NCBI GenBank assembly: GCA_019113395.1
Contig: DXHL01000006.1
Location: forward strand, 1-64,000
Direction of reading: 5' to 3'
Length of the DNA: 64,000 bases
DNA from: Candidatus Rikenella faecigallinarum
GTDB lineage: Bacteria > Bacteroidota > Bacteroidia > Bacteroidales > Rikenellaceae
Shown: in pieces, positions 54,463 through 62,434 of the stretch
Layout: each line of letters starts with the position of its first letter
Numbering within the stretch: position 1 is the stretch's first letter
Translations under genes and position numbers: made by a program
Notes under the pieces: generated by a model
What the model was told of the DNA's origin: nothing
Databases searched by the model: none
What the model saw: the letters and a program-made list of their open reading frames with translations, nothing else

Positions 54463-55701
54463 CTACTCGAATTCTGCCCGCAGGATGCGCAGAACCTCCT
54501 GAATGGTTTCCATCTCCAGGTCGGTTCGTTTGGCCAGGTCGTCGGGGTTCTGTGCCAGAACACGTTTCGCCGTGTCGAGCCCGATTTTCTTGAACTGGTC
54601 GATAATCCAGGGTTCGATTTCGTCCGTGAATTCGCTCAGGTCCACATCTTCTTCGTCCTCTTCGCCCGTTTCACGGTATACGTCGATATCGTAGCCGGTC
54701 AGCATGCTGGCCAGACGAATATTCAGCCCGCCTTTCCCGATAGCCAGCGAGATTTCACTCGGTTTGAGGTGCACTTCGGCGGTTTTGGTCTCTTCGTTGA
54801 TGCTTATCGAGAGCACTTTGGCCGGGTTCAGCGCCCGCTGAATCATCAGGCTGGGGTTCGAGGTGTAGTTCACCACATCGATATTTTCATTGCGCAGCTC
54901 CTTGACGATGCCGTAGATGCGCGACCCTTTGACCCCCACACAGGCCCCTACCGGGTCGATGCGTTCGTCATAGGATTCCACAGCCACTTTGGCCCGTTCG
55001 CCCGGGATACGGACAATCTTCTTGATGGTAATCAACCCGTCGAAGATTTCGGGAACTTCCAGTTCGAAGAGGCGTTCGAGGAACTCGGGTGCCGTCCGCG
55101 AAAGGATAATCTTCGGGGAGTTGTTAATCATCTCCACCTTCGAGACAATGGCCCGCACGGTATCTCCCTTGCGGAAGAAGTCGCTGGGTATCTGTTCCGA
55201 TTTGGGCAGCAAGAGTTCGTTATCTTCGTCGTCGAGCACCAGAATCTCCCGTTTCCACACCTGATACACTTCGCCGGTGATAATCTCCCCGACCCGTTCG
55301 GTGTATTTTTGGAAGAGGTTAGCCTTCTCGAGGTCCATGATGCGCGAAGCGAGGTTCTGCCGGATGGCCAGCACGCTGCGGCGTCCGAAGTCCGAGAATT
55401 TCACTTCCGTAGCCACCTCTTCGCCCACTTCATAGGTGGGGTCGATTTTCCGTGCATCGCTCAGGCTGATTTGGGTATTTTCGTCCAGCACGTCGCCATC
55501 TTCCATCACCAGCCGATTCCGCCAGATTTCGAAGTCACCGCTTTCGGGGTTGATGATGATGTCGAAATTTTCGTCCGAACCGTAGGTCTTCACCAGCATG
55601 TTGCGGAAGACATCTTCCAGAACGCTCACCATGGTGGCGCGGTCGATGTTTTTCAACTCTTTGAACTCAGCGAATGTGCTAATCAGGTTTATTGTTTCCA
55701 T
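54463..55701 (-). CDS. nusA: Transcription termination/antitermination factor NusA
   Basis: RNA polymerase-bound elongation factor, 412 residues: N-terminal polymerase-binding domain (about 1-130), S1 domain (about 135-205), two KH domains (about 210-345, with RIDPVGACVGVKGSRIYGIVKEL and SLAIGKGGLNIRLASMLTG), then a short acidic tail with EEDEEDVDLSEF. The acidic repeats of E. coli NusA are reduced here, as usual in Bacteroidota. Lies 115 bases before infB and 85 after rimP. Confidence 0.97.
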   Translation of the reverse strand: METINLISTFAEFKELKNIDRATMVSVLEDVFRNMLVKTYGSDENFDIIINPESGDFEIWRNRLVMEDGDVLDENTQISLSDARKIDPTYEVGEEVATEVKFSDFGRRSVLAIRQNLASRIMDLEKANLFQKYTERVGEIITGEVYQVWKREILVLDDEDNELLLPKSEQIPSDFFRKGDTVRAIVSKVEMINNSPKIILSRTAPEFLERLFELEVPEIFDGLITIKKIVRIPGERAKVAVESYDERIDPVGACVGVKGSRIYGIVKELRNENIDVVNYTSNPSLMIQRALNPAKVLSISINEETKTAEVHLKPSEISLAIGKGGLNIRLASMLTGYDIDVYRETGEEDEEDVDLSEFTDEIEPWIIDQFKKIGLDTAKRVLAQNPDDLAKRTDLEMETIQEVLRILRAEFE

Positions 55702-55786
55702 CGCTCTTGGTCTGTCCTCTCTGCGATTCTCCCAAAATCGAGCCGCAGAGTGATTAAGGATTTATGATTTGTTTTTGTTTTGTTCG

Positions 55787-56371
55787 TTATTTGAAGTCGA
55801 AGTATTCGGTTACGGCTTTCAGGTCGTCCCAGGCGAGTTGTTCCTGTTTTTGGACGGTCTCTTTGCGTTTTTTCCCGGGCAAGAGTTCCTTGACCTCATA
55901 CATCACCTCGATAGCTGTCGGCACCTCACCCTCAACACCATACCCCACACCACTCAGCACCACGCCCGAAAGTTTCCGACCGCTTTTGAAGAGCACGTCT
56001 ACCTGCGGCAGCTTATCCGCGGCCAATGCGCGTGTAATCAGTTTTTGGAGTTGGCGTCCGAGGCGAATGGGTTGTCCGAGTCCGGCCGACATCACCGTGA
56101 GCGAAAAATCGGGTTCCTCTTCCACACCCTCCACCACCGTGCGCGGCAAGGCAGCGACCAGTCGGTCCGAGATTTCGCGGCTCAGGAGAGCGCAATCGTC
56201 AATTCCGACACCCTGCCCCTGACCATCGCAATCCACCACGACCTCGATATCATCTCCCGCAGCCCCTTTGCAGGCGACCTCCACCACAAAGAAGCCGCGT
56301 TCGGCCCACACCGAGCCTTCTCCTTCCACCACTGCCGCAACCACCTCCCGCACGATATTGTCGTATGCCAT
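55787..56371 (-). CDS. rimP: Ribosome maturation factor RimP
   Basis: Needed for 30S subunit assembly; 194 residues, somewhat longer than the usual 150-160. The N-terminal alpha/beta domain (VVEVACKGAAGDDIEVVVDCDGQGQGVGIDDCALLSREISD) and the FSLTVMSAGLGQPIRLGRQLQK motif (the Bacteroidota form of L-E-V-S-S-P-G-x-x-x-P) mark the family, followed by the Sm-like C-terminal domain and a basic tail. The ATG at 56371 follows a structured leader. First gene of rimP-nusA-infB, the same order as in most bacteria. Confidence 0.93.
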   Translation of the reverse strand: MAYDNIVREVVAAVVEGEGSVWAERGFFVVEVACKGAAGDDIEVVVDCDGQGQGVGIDDCALLSREISDRLVAALPRTVVEGVEEEPDFSLTVMSAGLGQPIRLGRQLQKLITRALAADKLPQVDVLFKSGRKLSGVVLSGVGYGVEGEVPTAIEVMYEVKELLPGKKRKETVQKQEQLAWDDLKAVTEYFDFK

Positions 56372-56395
56372 AGTCAGTGTCTGTTGTAAAACAGA

Positions 56396-56420
56396 AAACG
56401 GAGGTGACTCACCTCCGTTT
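56396..56420 (-). promoter_or_regulatory. Leader hairpin with sequestered Shine-Dalgarno sequence
   Basis: On the minus strand the leader of rimP forms an 11-bp perfect stem (56410-56420 with 56396-56406), loop of three. One arm contains GGAGGTG, a perfect Shine-Dalgarno sequence; the other contains CACCTCC, identical to the anti-Shine-Dalgarno end of 16S rRNA. The rimP ATG is 24 bases after the hairpin. A modest T-rich stretch (TTTTCTGTTTT) follows it, so an attenuator or a terminator for upstream msrBA is an alternative. Confidence 0.6.
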
Positions 56421-56459
56421 CCACAATCCTCCGTCACAGTTTCAAGAACCGTAACGCTG

Positions 56460-56491
56460 CAAAGATAGGTAATATTATATAGTTCTGCAAA
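56460..56491 (-). promoter_or_regulatory. Promoter of rimP-nusA-infB
   Basis: On the minus strand, TTTG (56488-56491), spacer 20, TATCTTTG (56460-56467). The start site near 56454 gives a leader of about 83 nt. Confidence 0.75.
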
Positions 56492-56565
56492 TTTCGGCAC
56501 GCATCGCCGCCCCTACGCGCAGCAACGCCACCCTTCCGTGCAGCCGCCTGCCGTTCCGCTGCGCG

Positions 56566-57546
56566 TTAGAAGCGGCGCGTATAGGCGTGGCAGTAAGGTT
56601 CCGTCCCCTTGCGTTCGTAGTAGTCCTGGTGATAGGTCTCCGCAGGCCAGAAGGTCGTTGCCGGCGTCACGCGCGTTACCACTCGGTAACCTTTGTCCTT
56701 CAAGGTTTTTATCAACCTCTCCGAGACCTCCTTCTGCTCCGGGGTCAGGTAAAATACCTCCGACCGATACTGAGGCCCCAGGTCAGGCCCCTGACCGTCC
56801 TCCTGAGTCGGGTCGTGGATTTCGAAGAAGAGTTTGGCGAGCGTTTCGTAACTCACCCGCGACGGGTCGTAAGTCACCCTGACGGCTTCGGCATGGCCCG
56901 TGGTTTTGGTACACACCTGTTCGTAGGTCGGGTTCTCCACCGTCCCACCGATGTAGCCCGACTCCACGGAGAGCACCCCCGGCTCTTTTTGCATCATGTG
57001 CTCCACGCCCCAGAAACAGCCGCCGGCAAAGATGGCCTGAGCTGTTTGGAGCGCAGCCTCCTGAGTCGTATCGGCAGGTTGGAACTCCATGGAGATGGAG
57101 TTGACGCAGTGGCGCGTGTTTTTCGAGGTGAAACCCTCCCCGACAAAGACATGCCCCAGGTGAGCCCCGCAACGGGCACAAGTAATTTCAGTACGCTGCC
57201 CGTCGGCATCGAGCGTCCGTTTGACCGCCCCGGGAATTTCGTCGTCGAAACTGGGCCATCCGCATCCCGCATCGAATTTGTCTTCCGAGCGGTAGAGCGG
57301 CGCTCCGCACTGTTTGCAGAGGTAGGTACCCTTTTCGTTGAAACGGTAATATTCGCCCGTAAAGGGCCGTTCCGTTCCCTTGTCGATAATGACCCGTTTC
57401 TCTTCGGGTGTAAGTTCTTTTTTCTTCATATTGTCTTGTGCATTGACCGAGCAGGCCGCCACGAGCAGCACAGCCGGCAGAACCACCCAGCGCCAGCCGT
57501 GGGCTACGGGTGAATTCGAGGAGTGAAAGATACGTGTTTTTCTCAT
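56566..57546 (-). CDS. msrBA: MsrB-MsrA fusion, lipoprotein methionine sulfoxide reductase
   Basis: Repairs both R- and S-methionine sulfoxide. The 326-residue precursor has a signal peptide with lipobox LLVAAC (C32), so the enzyme is exported and lipid-anchored. The MsrB domain comes first (about 42-158), with zinc cysteines 77, 80, 123, 126 and catalytic C147 in RHCVNS; the MsrA domain follows (about 168-326), with catalytic C177 in GGCFWG. The C-terminal tail ends PYCHAYTRRF, holding a possible resolving Cys. The order MsrB-MsrA is the reverse of the Neisseria PilB core. An exported form implies protection of envelope proteins, with electrons from a periplasmic thiol carrier. Confidence 0.95.
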   Translation of the reverse strand: MRKTRIFHSSNSPVAHGWRWVVLPAVLLVAACSVNAQDNMKKKELTPEEKRVIIDKGTERPFTGEYYRFNEKGTYLCKQCGAPLYRSEDKFDAGCGWPSFDDEIPGAVKRTLDADGQRTEITCARCGAHLGHVFVGEGFTSKNTRHCVNSISMEFQPADTTQEAALQTAQAIFAGGCFWGVEHMMQKEPGVLSVESGYIGGTVENPTYEQVCTKTTGHAEAVRVTYDPSRVSYETLAKLFFEIHDPTQEDGQGPDLGPQYRSEVFYLTPEQKEVSERLIKTLKDKGYRVVTRVTPATTFWPAETYHQDYYERKGTEPYCHAYTRRF

Positions 57547-57615
57547 GATATGATTATAACGCAAAAATCGTTCCGAAAATTGGGCAGCACACGCATTCAC
57601 CAACCCGCGCAGCAC

Positions 57616-57646
57616 AAAAAAGCCTTGACACAACGAGTGCCAAGGC
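57616..57646 (-). terminator. Terminator of the GH31 gene
   Basis: A 10-bp stem with one G-T pair (57622-57631 with 57637-57646), loop of five, followed on the minus strand by TTTTTT. Lies 38 bases past the GH31 stop. Confidence 0.85.
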
Positions 57647-57684
57647 AAGAAAAACGGGACGGAGCCCCCTCCTGCAGAATGTTC

Positions 57685-59283
57685 CTACCGTTTGAGTCGA
57701 TAGTAGGGGATTCGGTCAAGCGGCGCGGTCACCTCGAGCACTACCGGCCCGCGATACCGTTTGCCGAGGTCATCGACCCACGTACCGCGCGGCAAACGGA
57801 CGGTCCGTTTGCCGTCGGGCGAGAGCACGGGGGCAATCAGGTAGTCCGACCCGAGCATATACTGGTCGTTGCAGTTCGAGAAGCCTTTGTTGGGGTACAT
57901 ATACTCCATGTGGCGTACAATCGGTTCGCCGGTTTCAGCCGCATGACGGGCCACCTCCAGGATATAGGGTGCCATTTTCTCGTGCAGTTGAGCCGCCGCG
58001 CGACACAGCCGAAGATGAGTGGAGTCGAGCACCCGCCACGGTGCCACCGAGAACTGCATCATCGGCATGAGAGCCTGCAGTTGTGCCGAGCGCACCACCA
58101 GGTCCTGGTCGAGGTTCTCCTGCGCTTCGGGGGTAAAGTCGGCCACCTGTCCTCCGCCAATCATGTCGGGGCAGGTGTAGGCGTACCCCATCAGCCCCGC
58201 ATTTACCATGTCGGGCACCAGCTCCCGCAGTGCCTCCCACGAGTGATTTTTGTCGCTCAGGCGCTGCACCAGCGGCTGTTCCTGCATCTTCCAGCAGGCA
58301 CGAAATTCGTTGTATGGGAACTTTGCCCCCAGTTCGCCCCATTTTTGGAGCTGGTCCACGGCACGGGCCGTCGTATCGGCATAGCTTTGGGTCGCAGGGT
58401 CGTAAAAGTAGGTATCCCCGGCGTCGAACTTAAAGCCGTCCACCCCGTACTCCTCCTGCACCCGACGGAGTTGCTGCAGGAGGTGGTCAAAGGCCTCGGG
58501 GTTGGTCAGGTCGTAGCAGGCACTATACCCGTTCCACCACGGCACAATCGCCGCACGGTCGCTCCCCTTCTGCCGAATCAGGTATCCCCGCGCCTGAAGG
58601 TCACGGAACTCGGGACTGTCGGGACTCACAAAGGGCGAAATCCACAACATCACCTTGAACCCTTTGTCGTGCAACCGCTCCACCATCCCTTTGGGGTCGG
58701 GGAAAGACTCGGCCTTGAAATCAAAATTACCGTAGTAACGCTGCCAGTTATCGTCCACCATCAAAATCCCCGCCGGGAATCCGTTTTTCAGAATATCCTC
58801 CGCATAGCGTTCAATGGCCTCCTGCGTCTGGTCGTACTGCAGTTCAATCCAAGTGTTGTACTGCGGACGGCTGAAGAAGAGCTCCGGCGGCAGCTGTCCG
58901 TTGGGGGCAAAGTGCGCATCTTTCCCCAGGACAAAAGCCTCCCGGAGGTTTTTCCCGGCCTGCGTAGCCGTCACCGCTCCCACAGGAGAGTCAACGACCA
59001 GTTTCTCACCGTCGAACGTAAAGCGGAACGGCGCATCGCTCCACACATACCGTCCGTAATTGGAGACCAAAAACGGCGCCGCCTGGTTCTGCGCGTTGTC
59101 CCGTCCGAGGTCATAGGTAGCCGAAGTTTTTTCGAAGGGCATCGCATCGCCCAGGGCGGTCATCGCCCCCCACCACTTTTCGCCGGGACGGAGCGCAATT
59201 TCACTGACGTGCTGCGCCCGTACGGCGGGCACCAGCGACAAGACACTCAGAGTAAGGGCTGTACAAATATGTTTCTTATTCAT
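57685..59283 (-). CDS. Glycoside hydrolase family 31
   Basis: Secreted exo-glycosidase of 532 residues with a signal peptide (about 1-23, ending VRAQ). The GH31 barrel carries the nucleophile D287 in GVDGFKFDAGD and the acid/base D373 in YTCPDMIGGG. The short length, the FKFDAGD variant (instead of KxDMxE of alpha-glucosidases) and the WIELQYDQTQEAIERYAEDI opening resemble the MYORG-like branch, some members of which are alpha-galactosidases. Substrate not determined. Together with GH16 and GH20 it points to glycan use. It starts 17 bases after the DUF4286 gene and is probably cotranscribed with it. Confidence 0.9.
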   Translation of the reverse strand: MNKKHICTALTLSVLSLVPAVRAQHVSEIALRPGEKWWGAMTALGDAMPFEKTSATYDLGRDNAQNQAAPFLVSNYGRYVWSDAPFRFTFDGEKLVVDSPVGAVTATQAGKNLREAFVLGKDAHFAPNGQLPPELFFSRPQYNTWIELQYDQTQEAIERYAEDILKNGFPAGILMVDDNWQRYYGNFDFKAESFPDPKGMVERLHDKGFKVMLWISPFVSPDSPEFRDLQARGYLIRQKGSDRAAIVPWWNGYSACYDLTNPEAFDHLLQQLRRVQEEYGVDGFKFDAGDTYFYDPATQSYADTTARAVDQLQKWGELGAKFPYNEFRACWKMQEQPLVQRLSDKNHSWEALRELVPDMVNAGLMGYAYTCPDMIGGGQVADFTPEAQENLDQDLVVRSAQLQALMPMMQFSVAPWRVLDSTHLRLCRAAAQLHEKMAPYILEVARHAAETGEPIVRHMEYMYPNKGFSNCNDQYMLGSDYLIAPVLSPDGKRTVRLPRGTWVDDLGKRYRGPVVLEVTAPLDRIPYYRLKR

Positions 59284-59300
59284 GCGAATGGATAAGGAAT

Positions 59301-59630
59301 TTATGAAAGGTCAATCGTTTTGAGCAGCGAGGTGAAGTGCACCACCTGCTCGCCAAACAGCGACAGGGCAATGGTCTGGTACTCGCCCATCACCTCCTGC
59401 ATGAAGCGTTGGTATTCGGCCGTATCGGGCACTTCGACCTGCAGCGAATAGGTGTAGTGCGGGTCTCCGCTGTTGGTCAGTACGCGGCTAAAGATAATTC
59501 GGCGCGGGTGCTCTTCATTCTCCCCAAAGCCCGCTTCACGCAGGAAGGGAATAACCTGATGCACAAAGAGGTCGTACCACCGTTCGTGCACGGGCGGTTC
59601 GACCATAAAGGAGGTATTGACAATATACAT
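59301..59630 (-). CDS. DUF4286 family protein
   Basis: Small cytosolic protein of 109 residues starting MYIVNTSFMVEPPVHERWYDLF, with the ferredoxin-like alternation of strands and helices (HYTYSLQVEVPDTAEYQRFMQEV...FGEQVVHFTSLLKTID) typical of DUF4286. Function unknown; a dimeric alpha/beta-barrel-like fold is likely. ATG 59630 is used; an in-frame TTG 12 bases upstream is less likely. Confidence 0.8.
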   Translation of the reverse strand: MYIVNTSFMVEPPVHERWYDLFVHQVIPFLREAGFGENEEHPRRIIFSRVLTNSGDPHYTYSLQVEVPDTAEYQRFMQEVMGEYQTIALSLFGEQVVHFTSLLKTIDLS

Positions 59631-59649
59631 AATGGTTCTCAAGGAATAA

Positions 59650-59668
59650 ACCGTGTCTCACACACGGT
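59650..59668. repeat. Weak hairpin after serS
   Basis: A 7-bp stem (59650-59656 with 59662-59668), loop CTCAC, followed on the minus strand by TTTATTCC. Could be a weak terminator between serS and the DUF4286 gene. Confidence 0.4.
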
Positions 59669-59740
59669 ATTCATCTAAAAAGATTGCGGAGAGGGTCGCC
59701 GTTGCATACACCTCCCCGCAACCTGTTTCGAATCGGCCGA

Positions 59741-61021
59741 TTACTTAATGATATCGAATCCCGTATAGGGCCGCAGCGCTTCGGGAATCACAATTCCCTC
59801 GGGCGTTTGGTTGTTTTCGAGCAGCGCTGCCACAATACGGGGCAGGGCCAGCGAGCTGCCGTTCAGAGTATGGGCCAGTTCGGTCTTTTTGGTTTCGGCG
59901 TTTCGGAAACGGAGTTTCAGGCGGTTGGCCTGGAACGACTCGAAGTTCGACACGGACGACACCTCCAGCCATTTGTCCTGCGCTTCGCTGTAGACCTCGA
60001 AGTCGTAGGTCAGGGAGCTCGTAAAACTCATATCACCACCGCACAACCGCAAGATGCGGTACGGCAGTCCCAGTTTTTGGACAATGCCCTCGACGTGTGC
60101 CACCATTTCGTCCAGTTTTTCGTAGGAGTTCGACGGGTGCACCACCTGCACGATTTCGACCTTGTCAAACTGGTGGAGTCGGTTCAGCCCCCGCACATCT
60201 TTTCCGTACGACCCCGCTTCACGGCGGAAACAGGGCGTATAGGCAGTCATCTTGATGGGCAGTTCCTTTTCATCGACAATTTCGTCGCGGAAGATGTTGG
60301 TCACGGGGACCTCTGCCGTCGGAATCAGATAGAAGTTATCAACCGTGGCGTGGTACATCTGCCCCTCCTTGTCAGGCAGCTGACCGGTTCCGAAGCCCGA
60401 GGCTTCGTTCACCATAATCGGAGGTTCCACCTCCTGGAAACCCGCCGCGGTATTGATATCCAGGAAAAAGTTAATCAGCGCACGTTGCAGCCGCGCCCCT
60501 TTCCCCTTGTAAACAGGGAAGCCTGCCCCGGTCAATTTATTCCCCAGTTCAAAGTCGATGATATCGTATTTCTTGGCCAGCTCCCAGTGGGGCAAAATCC
60601 CTTCGCCTTTGAGTTGTTTGGCCTCGGGGCCGCCCATTTTCACCACCAGATTGTCAGCCGCCGTTTTCCCTTCGGGCACAATCTCGGCCGGTCGGTTCGG
60701 CAGGGTCACTATCAGCGCCTCCATCTCGTTCACCACCTCGGTCTGCTCACTCTTCAGCGCCTCGGACTGCTCCTTCAGGCTTGCCACACGTTCCTTCAGT
60801 TGGTTGGCTTCGTCGGTCTTGCCGCTTTTGAACAGCCCTCCAATCTCCTTGGCAATCTTGTTCTGTTCCGACAGGTTGCCGTCCAGCATCTGTTGAATGG
60901 CTTTGCGGCGGTCATCCAGCGCAATGATTTTATCCACAATCGGAGCGGCATCCACCCCTTTTTTGGCCAATCGGGCGACCGTCACTTCGCGTTCGTCACG
61001 GATTTGTTTGAGTGTAAGCAT
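59741..61021 (-). CDS. serS: Seryl-tRNA synthetase
   Basis: Class II synthetase, 426 residues. An N-terminal antiparallel coiled-coil arm (about 30-105) binds the long variable arm of tRNA-Ser. Motif 2 is in FRREAGSYGKDVRGLNRLHQF and motif 3 near ALPRIVAALLENNQTPEGI. Also charges tRNA-Sec if present. Standard length and start. Confidence 0.98.
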   Translation of the reverse strand: MLTLKQIRDEREVTVARLAKKGVDAAPIVDKIIALDDRRKAIQQMLDGNLSEQNKIAKEIGGLFKSGKTDEANQLKERVASLKEQSEALKSEQTEVVNEMEALIVTLPNRPAEIVPEGKTAADNLVVKMGGPEAKQLKGEGILPHWELAKKYDIIDFELGNKLTGAGFPVYKGKGARLQRALINFFLDINTAAGFQEVEPPIMVNEASGFGTGQLPDKEGQMYHATVDNFYLIPTAEVPVTNIFRDEIVDEKELPIKMTAYTPCFRREAGSYGKDVRGLNRLHQFDKVEIVQVVHPSNSYEKLDEMVAHVEGIVQKLGLPYRILRLCGGDMSFTSSLTYDFEVYSEAQDKWLEVSSVSNFESFQANRLKLRFRNAETKKTELAHTLNGSSLALPRIVAALLENNQTPEGIVIPEALRPYTGFDIIK

Positions 61022-61091
61022 ATTATCGTATTTTTACTTTGTTCATCTATCATCTTCCGCAGCCACTGTCATCGCCGCGGAATGGAATTTT

Positions 61092-61099
61092 CAAAGTTA
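61092..61099 (-). promoter_or_regulatory. -7 box of serS
   Basis: TAACTTTG on the minus strand, 70 bases before the serS ATG and just after the rpmA terminator. Confidence 0.45.
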
Positions 61100-61112
61100 C
61101 GATTTTTCGGCT

Positions 61113-61153
61113 AAAAAAGAGGCCTGTTTTCTCGCGAGTGGAGAAAACAGGCC
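61113..61153 (-). terminator. Terminator of rplU-rpmA
   Basis: A perfect 13-bp stem (61121-61133 with 61141-61153), loop of seven, then TC and six T's on the minus strand. Confidence 0.92.
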
Positions 61154-61228
61154 ATTTCTTCGATACAATAAGGTGAGTCAGCCCTCCTCAGAGGAGCCAC
61201 ACCGGGCACACAATCCTGCCCCGTGTTG

Positions 61229-61489
61229 TTACTCAACCGTCGGAATCACCGACACGTACGATTTGCCTTCGGCTTTCTTTTTGAAGCAAACCGTTCCGTC
61301 TACCAGTGCAAACAGGGTGTGGTCTTTACCCATCCCCACGTTTTCACCCGGGTTGTGTACGGTACCGCGCTGACGCACGATGATGTTACCGGCTTTCGCC
61401 ACCTGGCCGCCAAAGAGTTTCACCCCCAGGCGTTTGCTTTCGGATTCACGGCCGTTCTTCGAACTACCTACCCCTTTTTTATGTGCCAT
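61229..61489 (-). CDS. rpmA: 50S ribosomal protein L27
   Basis: Ribosomal protein of 86 residues near the peptidyl transferase centre. [29 protein letters not shown] is diagnostic, with no N-terminal extension of the kind that is cleaved in Firmicutes. Follows rplU by 51 bases. Confidence 0.98.
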   Translation of the reverse strand: MAHKKGVGSSKNGRESESKRLGVKLFGGQVAKAGNIIVRQRGTVHNPGENVGMGKDHTLFALVDGTVCFKKKAEGKSYVSVIPTVE

Positions 61490-61540
61490 TGTCTTTTACT
61501 TTTAATCGTTGTGAAAACTTGAATCCCCCGGTCGGAAACC

Positions 61541-61852
61541 TTAGGCAATAATGTCTTTGATTTCGATTTGGGTGAGGCACTGCCGATGCCCGTTTTGTTT
61601 TTGGTAGCCTTTGCGGCGTTTTTTCTTGAAGACGATGACTTTATCGTCTTTGAGGTGTTTGAGCACCGTGGCTTCCACTTTGGCGTCTTTTACAGTAGGT
61701 GCGCCAACAGCAACCTTTCCGTCATTGTCAATTAGCAGGACTTTGTCGAAGCTCACGCCGGCACCTTCGGCATCGGCGAGACGGTGAACATACAGCTTGC
61801 GACCTTTTTCCACTTTAAATTGTTGGCCTGCAATTTCTACGATAGCGTACAT
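61541..61852 (-). CDS. rplU: 50S ribosomal protein L21
   Basis: Ribosomal protein of 103 residues ([25 protein letters not shown]..., and [16 protein letters not shown]-type RNA-binding loop near the C-terminus). The ATG at 61852 is set by the family start and by the promoter upstream; the open frame continues for 124 further codons but only through non-coding sequence. Confidence 0.98.
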   Translation of the reverse strand: MYAIVEIAGQQFKVEKGRKLYVHRLADAEGAGVSFDKVLLIDNDGKVAVGAPTVKDAKVEATVLKHLKDDKVIVFKKKRRKGYQKQNGHRQCLTQIEIKDIIA

Positions 61853-61886
61853 GTTGTTTCGCTTTGTGATTAAGTGATTTGGACTG

Positions 61887-61917
61887 CAAAGGTAAACACT
61901 TTTTCGGGAAACTCCAA
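61887..61917 (-). promoter_or_regulatory. Promoter of rplU-rpmA
   Basis: On the minus strand, TTG (61915-61917), spacer 20, TACCTTTG (61887-61894). The leader of about 30 nt is too short for an L21-type leader structure. Confidence 0.7.
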
Positions 61918-62369
61918 GTGAGTAAGGAAATAGTTTTAGGATTGTGACCTGCGGAGGCGGTATTTTTAAGACCGGGAAGGCGTTTTGGCGCACCCAATGC
62001 AGATCCGGTTGCGCGACTCTGTTGAGCCCCCGGCAGAGCCAGCCGCCGGACACAGCAGGTTCTTGTGAAACCGCCGAGATACGTACCGTCTCGTGTGCCG
62101 AACAGCACCCGCAGCCAGCGGAGGGAAGAAAGGACACGCCGGAGCGGGTCTCTTTCAGCCCTCCGCCCGGGGTGGCTGCGGGCTGAGCGACTTTTGACAA
62201 AGTCGCATTTGCTTTAACAGACACAGGTCGGCTCTATACTTCGTCGGCTGCGCCCCGAAAATCTAAAAACACCTCCCCCTCAGTTGCAGGGCAATCCGAA
62301 TGTTTCTCGGCACAATTAACTGGCATACGCCGCCTCTGCAGATTGCGCTCCATGTAACAACCTTCCCAC

Positions 62370-62403
62370 AAAAAAGCCCCGCCCATCCACCGATGAGCGA
62401 GGC
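62370..62403 (-). terminator. Terminator of the metalloprotease gene
   Basis: A 12-bp stem with two G-T pairs (62376-62387 with 62392-62403), loop of four, followed on the minus strand by six T's. About 32 bases past the stop. Confidence 0.9.
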
Positions 62404-62434
62404 CTGCTATCACGAGCACAACAGAGTCTGAATC

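Larger units (their letters stand above)
61853..62434. other. Intergenic region between rplU and the metalloprotease gene
   Basis: Holds the rplU leader and promoter (61853-61917), a G+C-rich segment with hairpins (about 61930-62220) that resembles the island at 44.1-44.9 kb, and the terminator of the metalloprotease gene (62370-62403). Hairpins include GCGACTTT-TGAC-AAAGTCGC (about 62187-62206). The segment around 62166-62183 matches 44351-44369 except for one base missing. No convincing gene. Confidence 0.55.

Noticed and set aside
61853-62224. N-terminal extension of L21 by 124 codons
   Set aside because: L21 always begins at [12 protein letters not shown]-like residues; the promoter of rplU lies inside the supposed extension.
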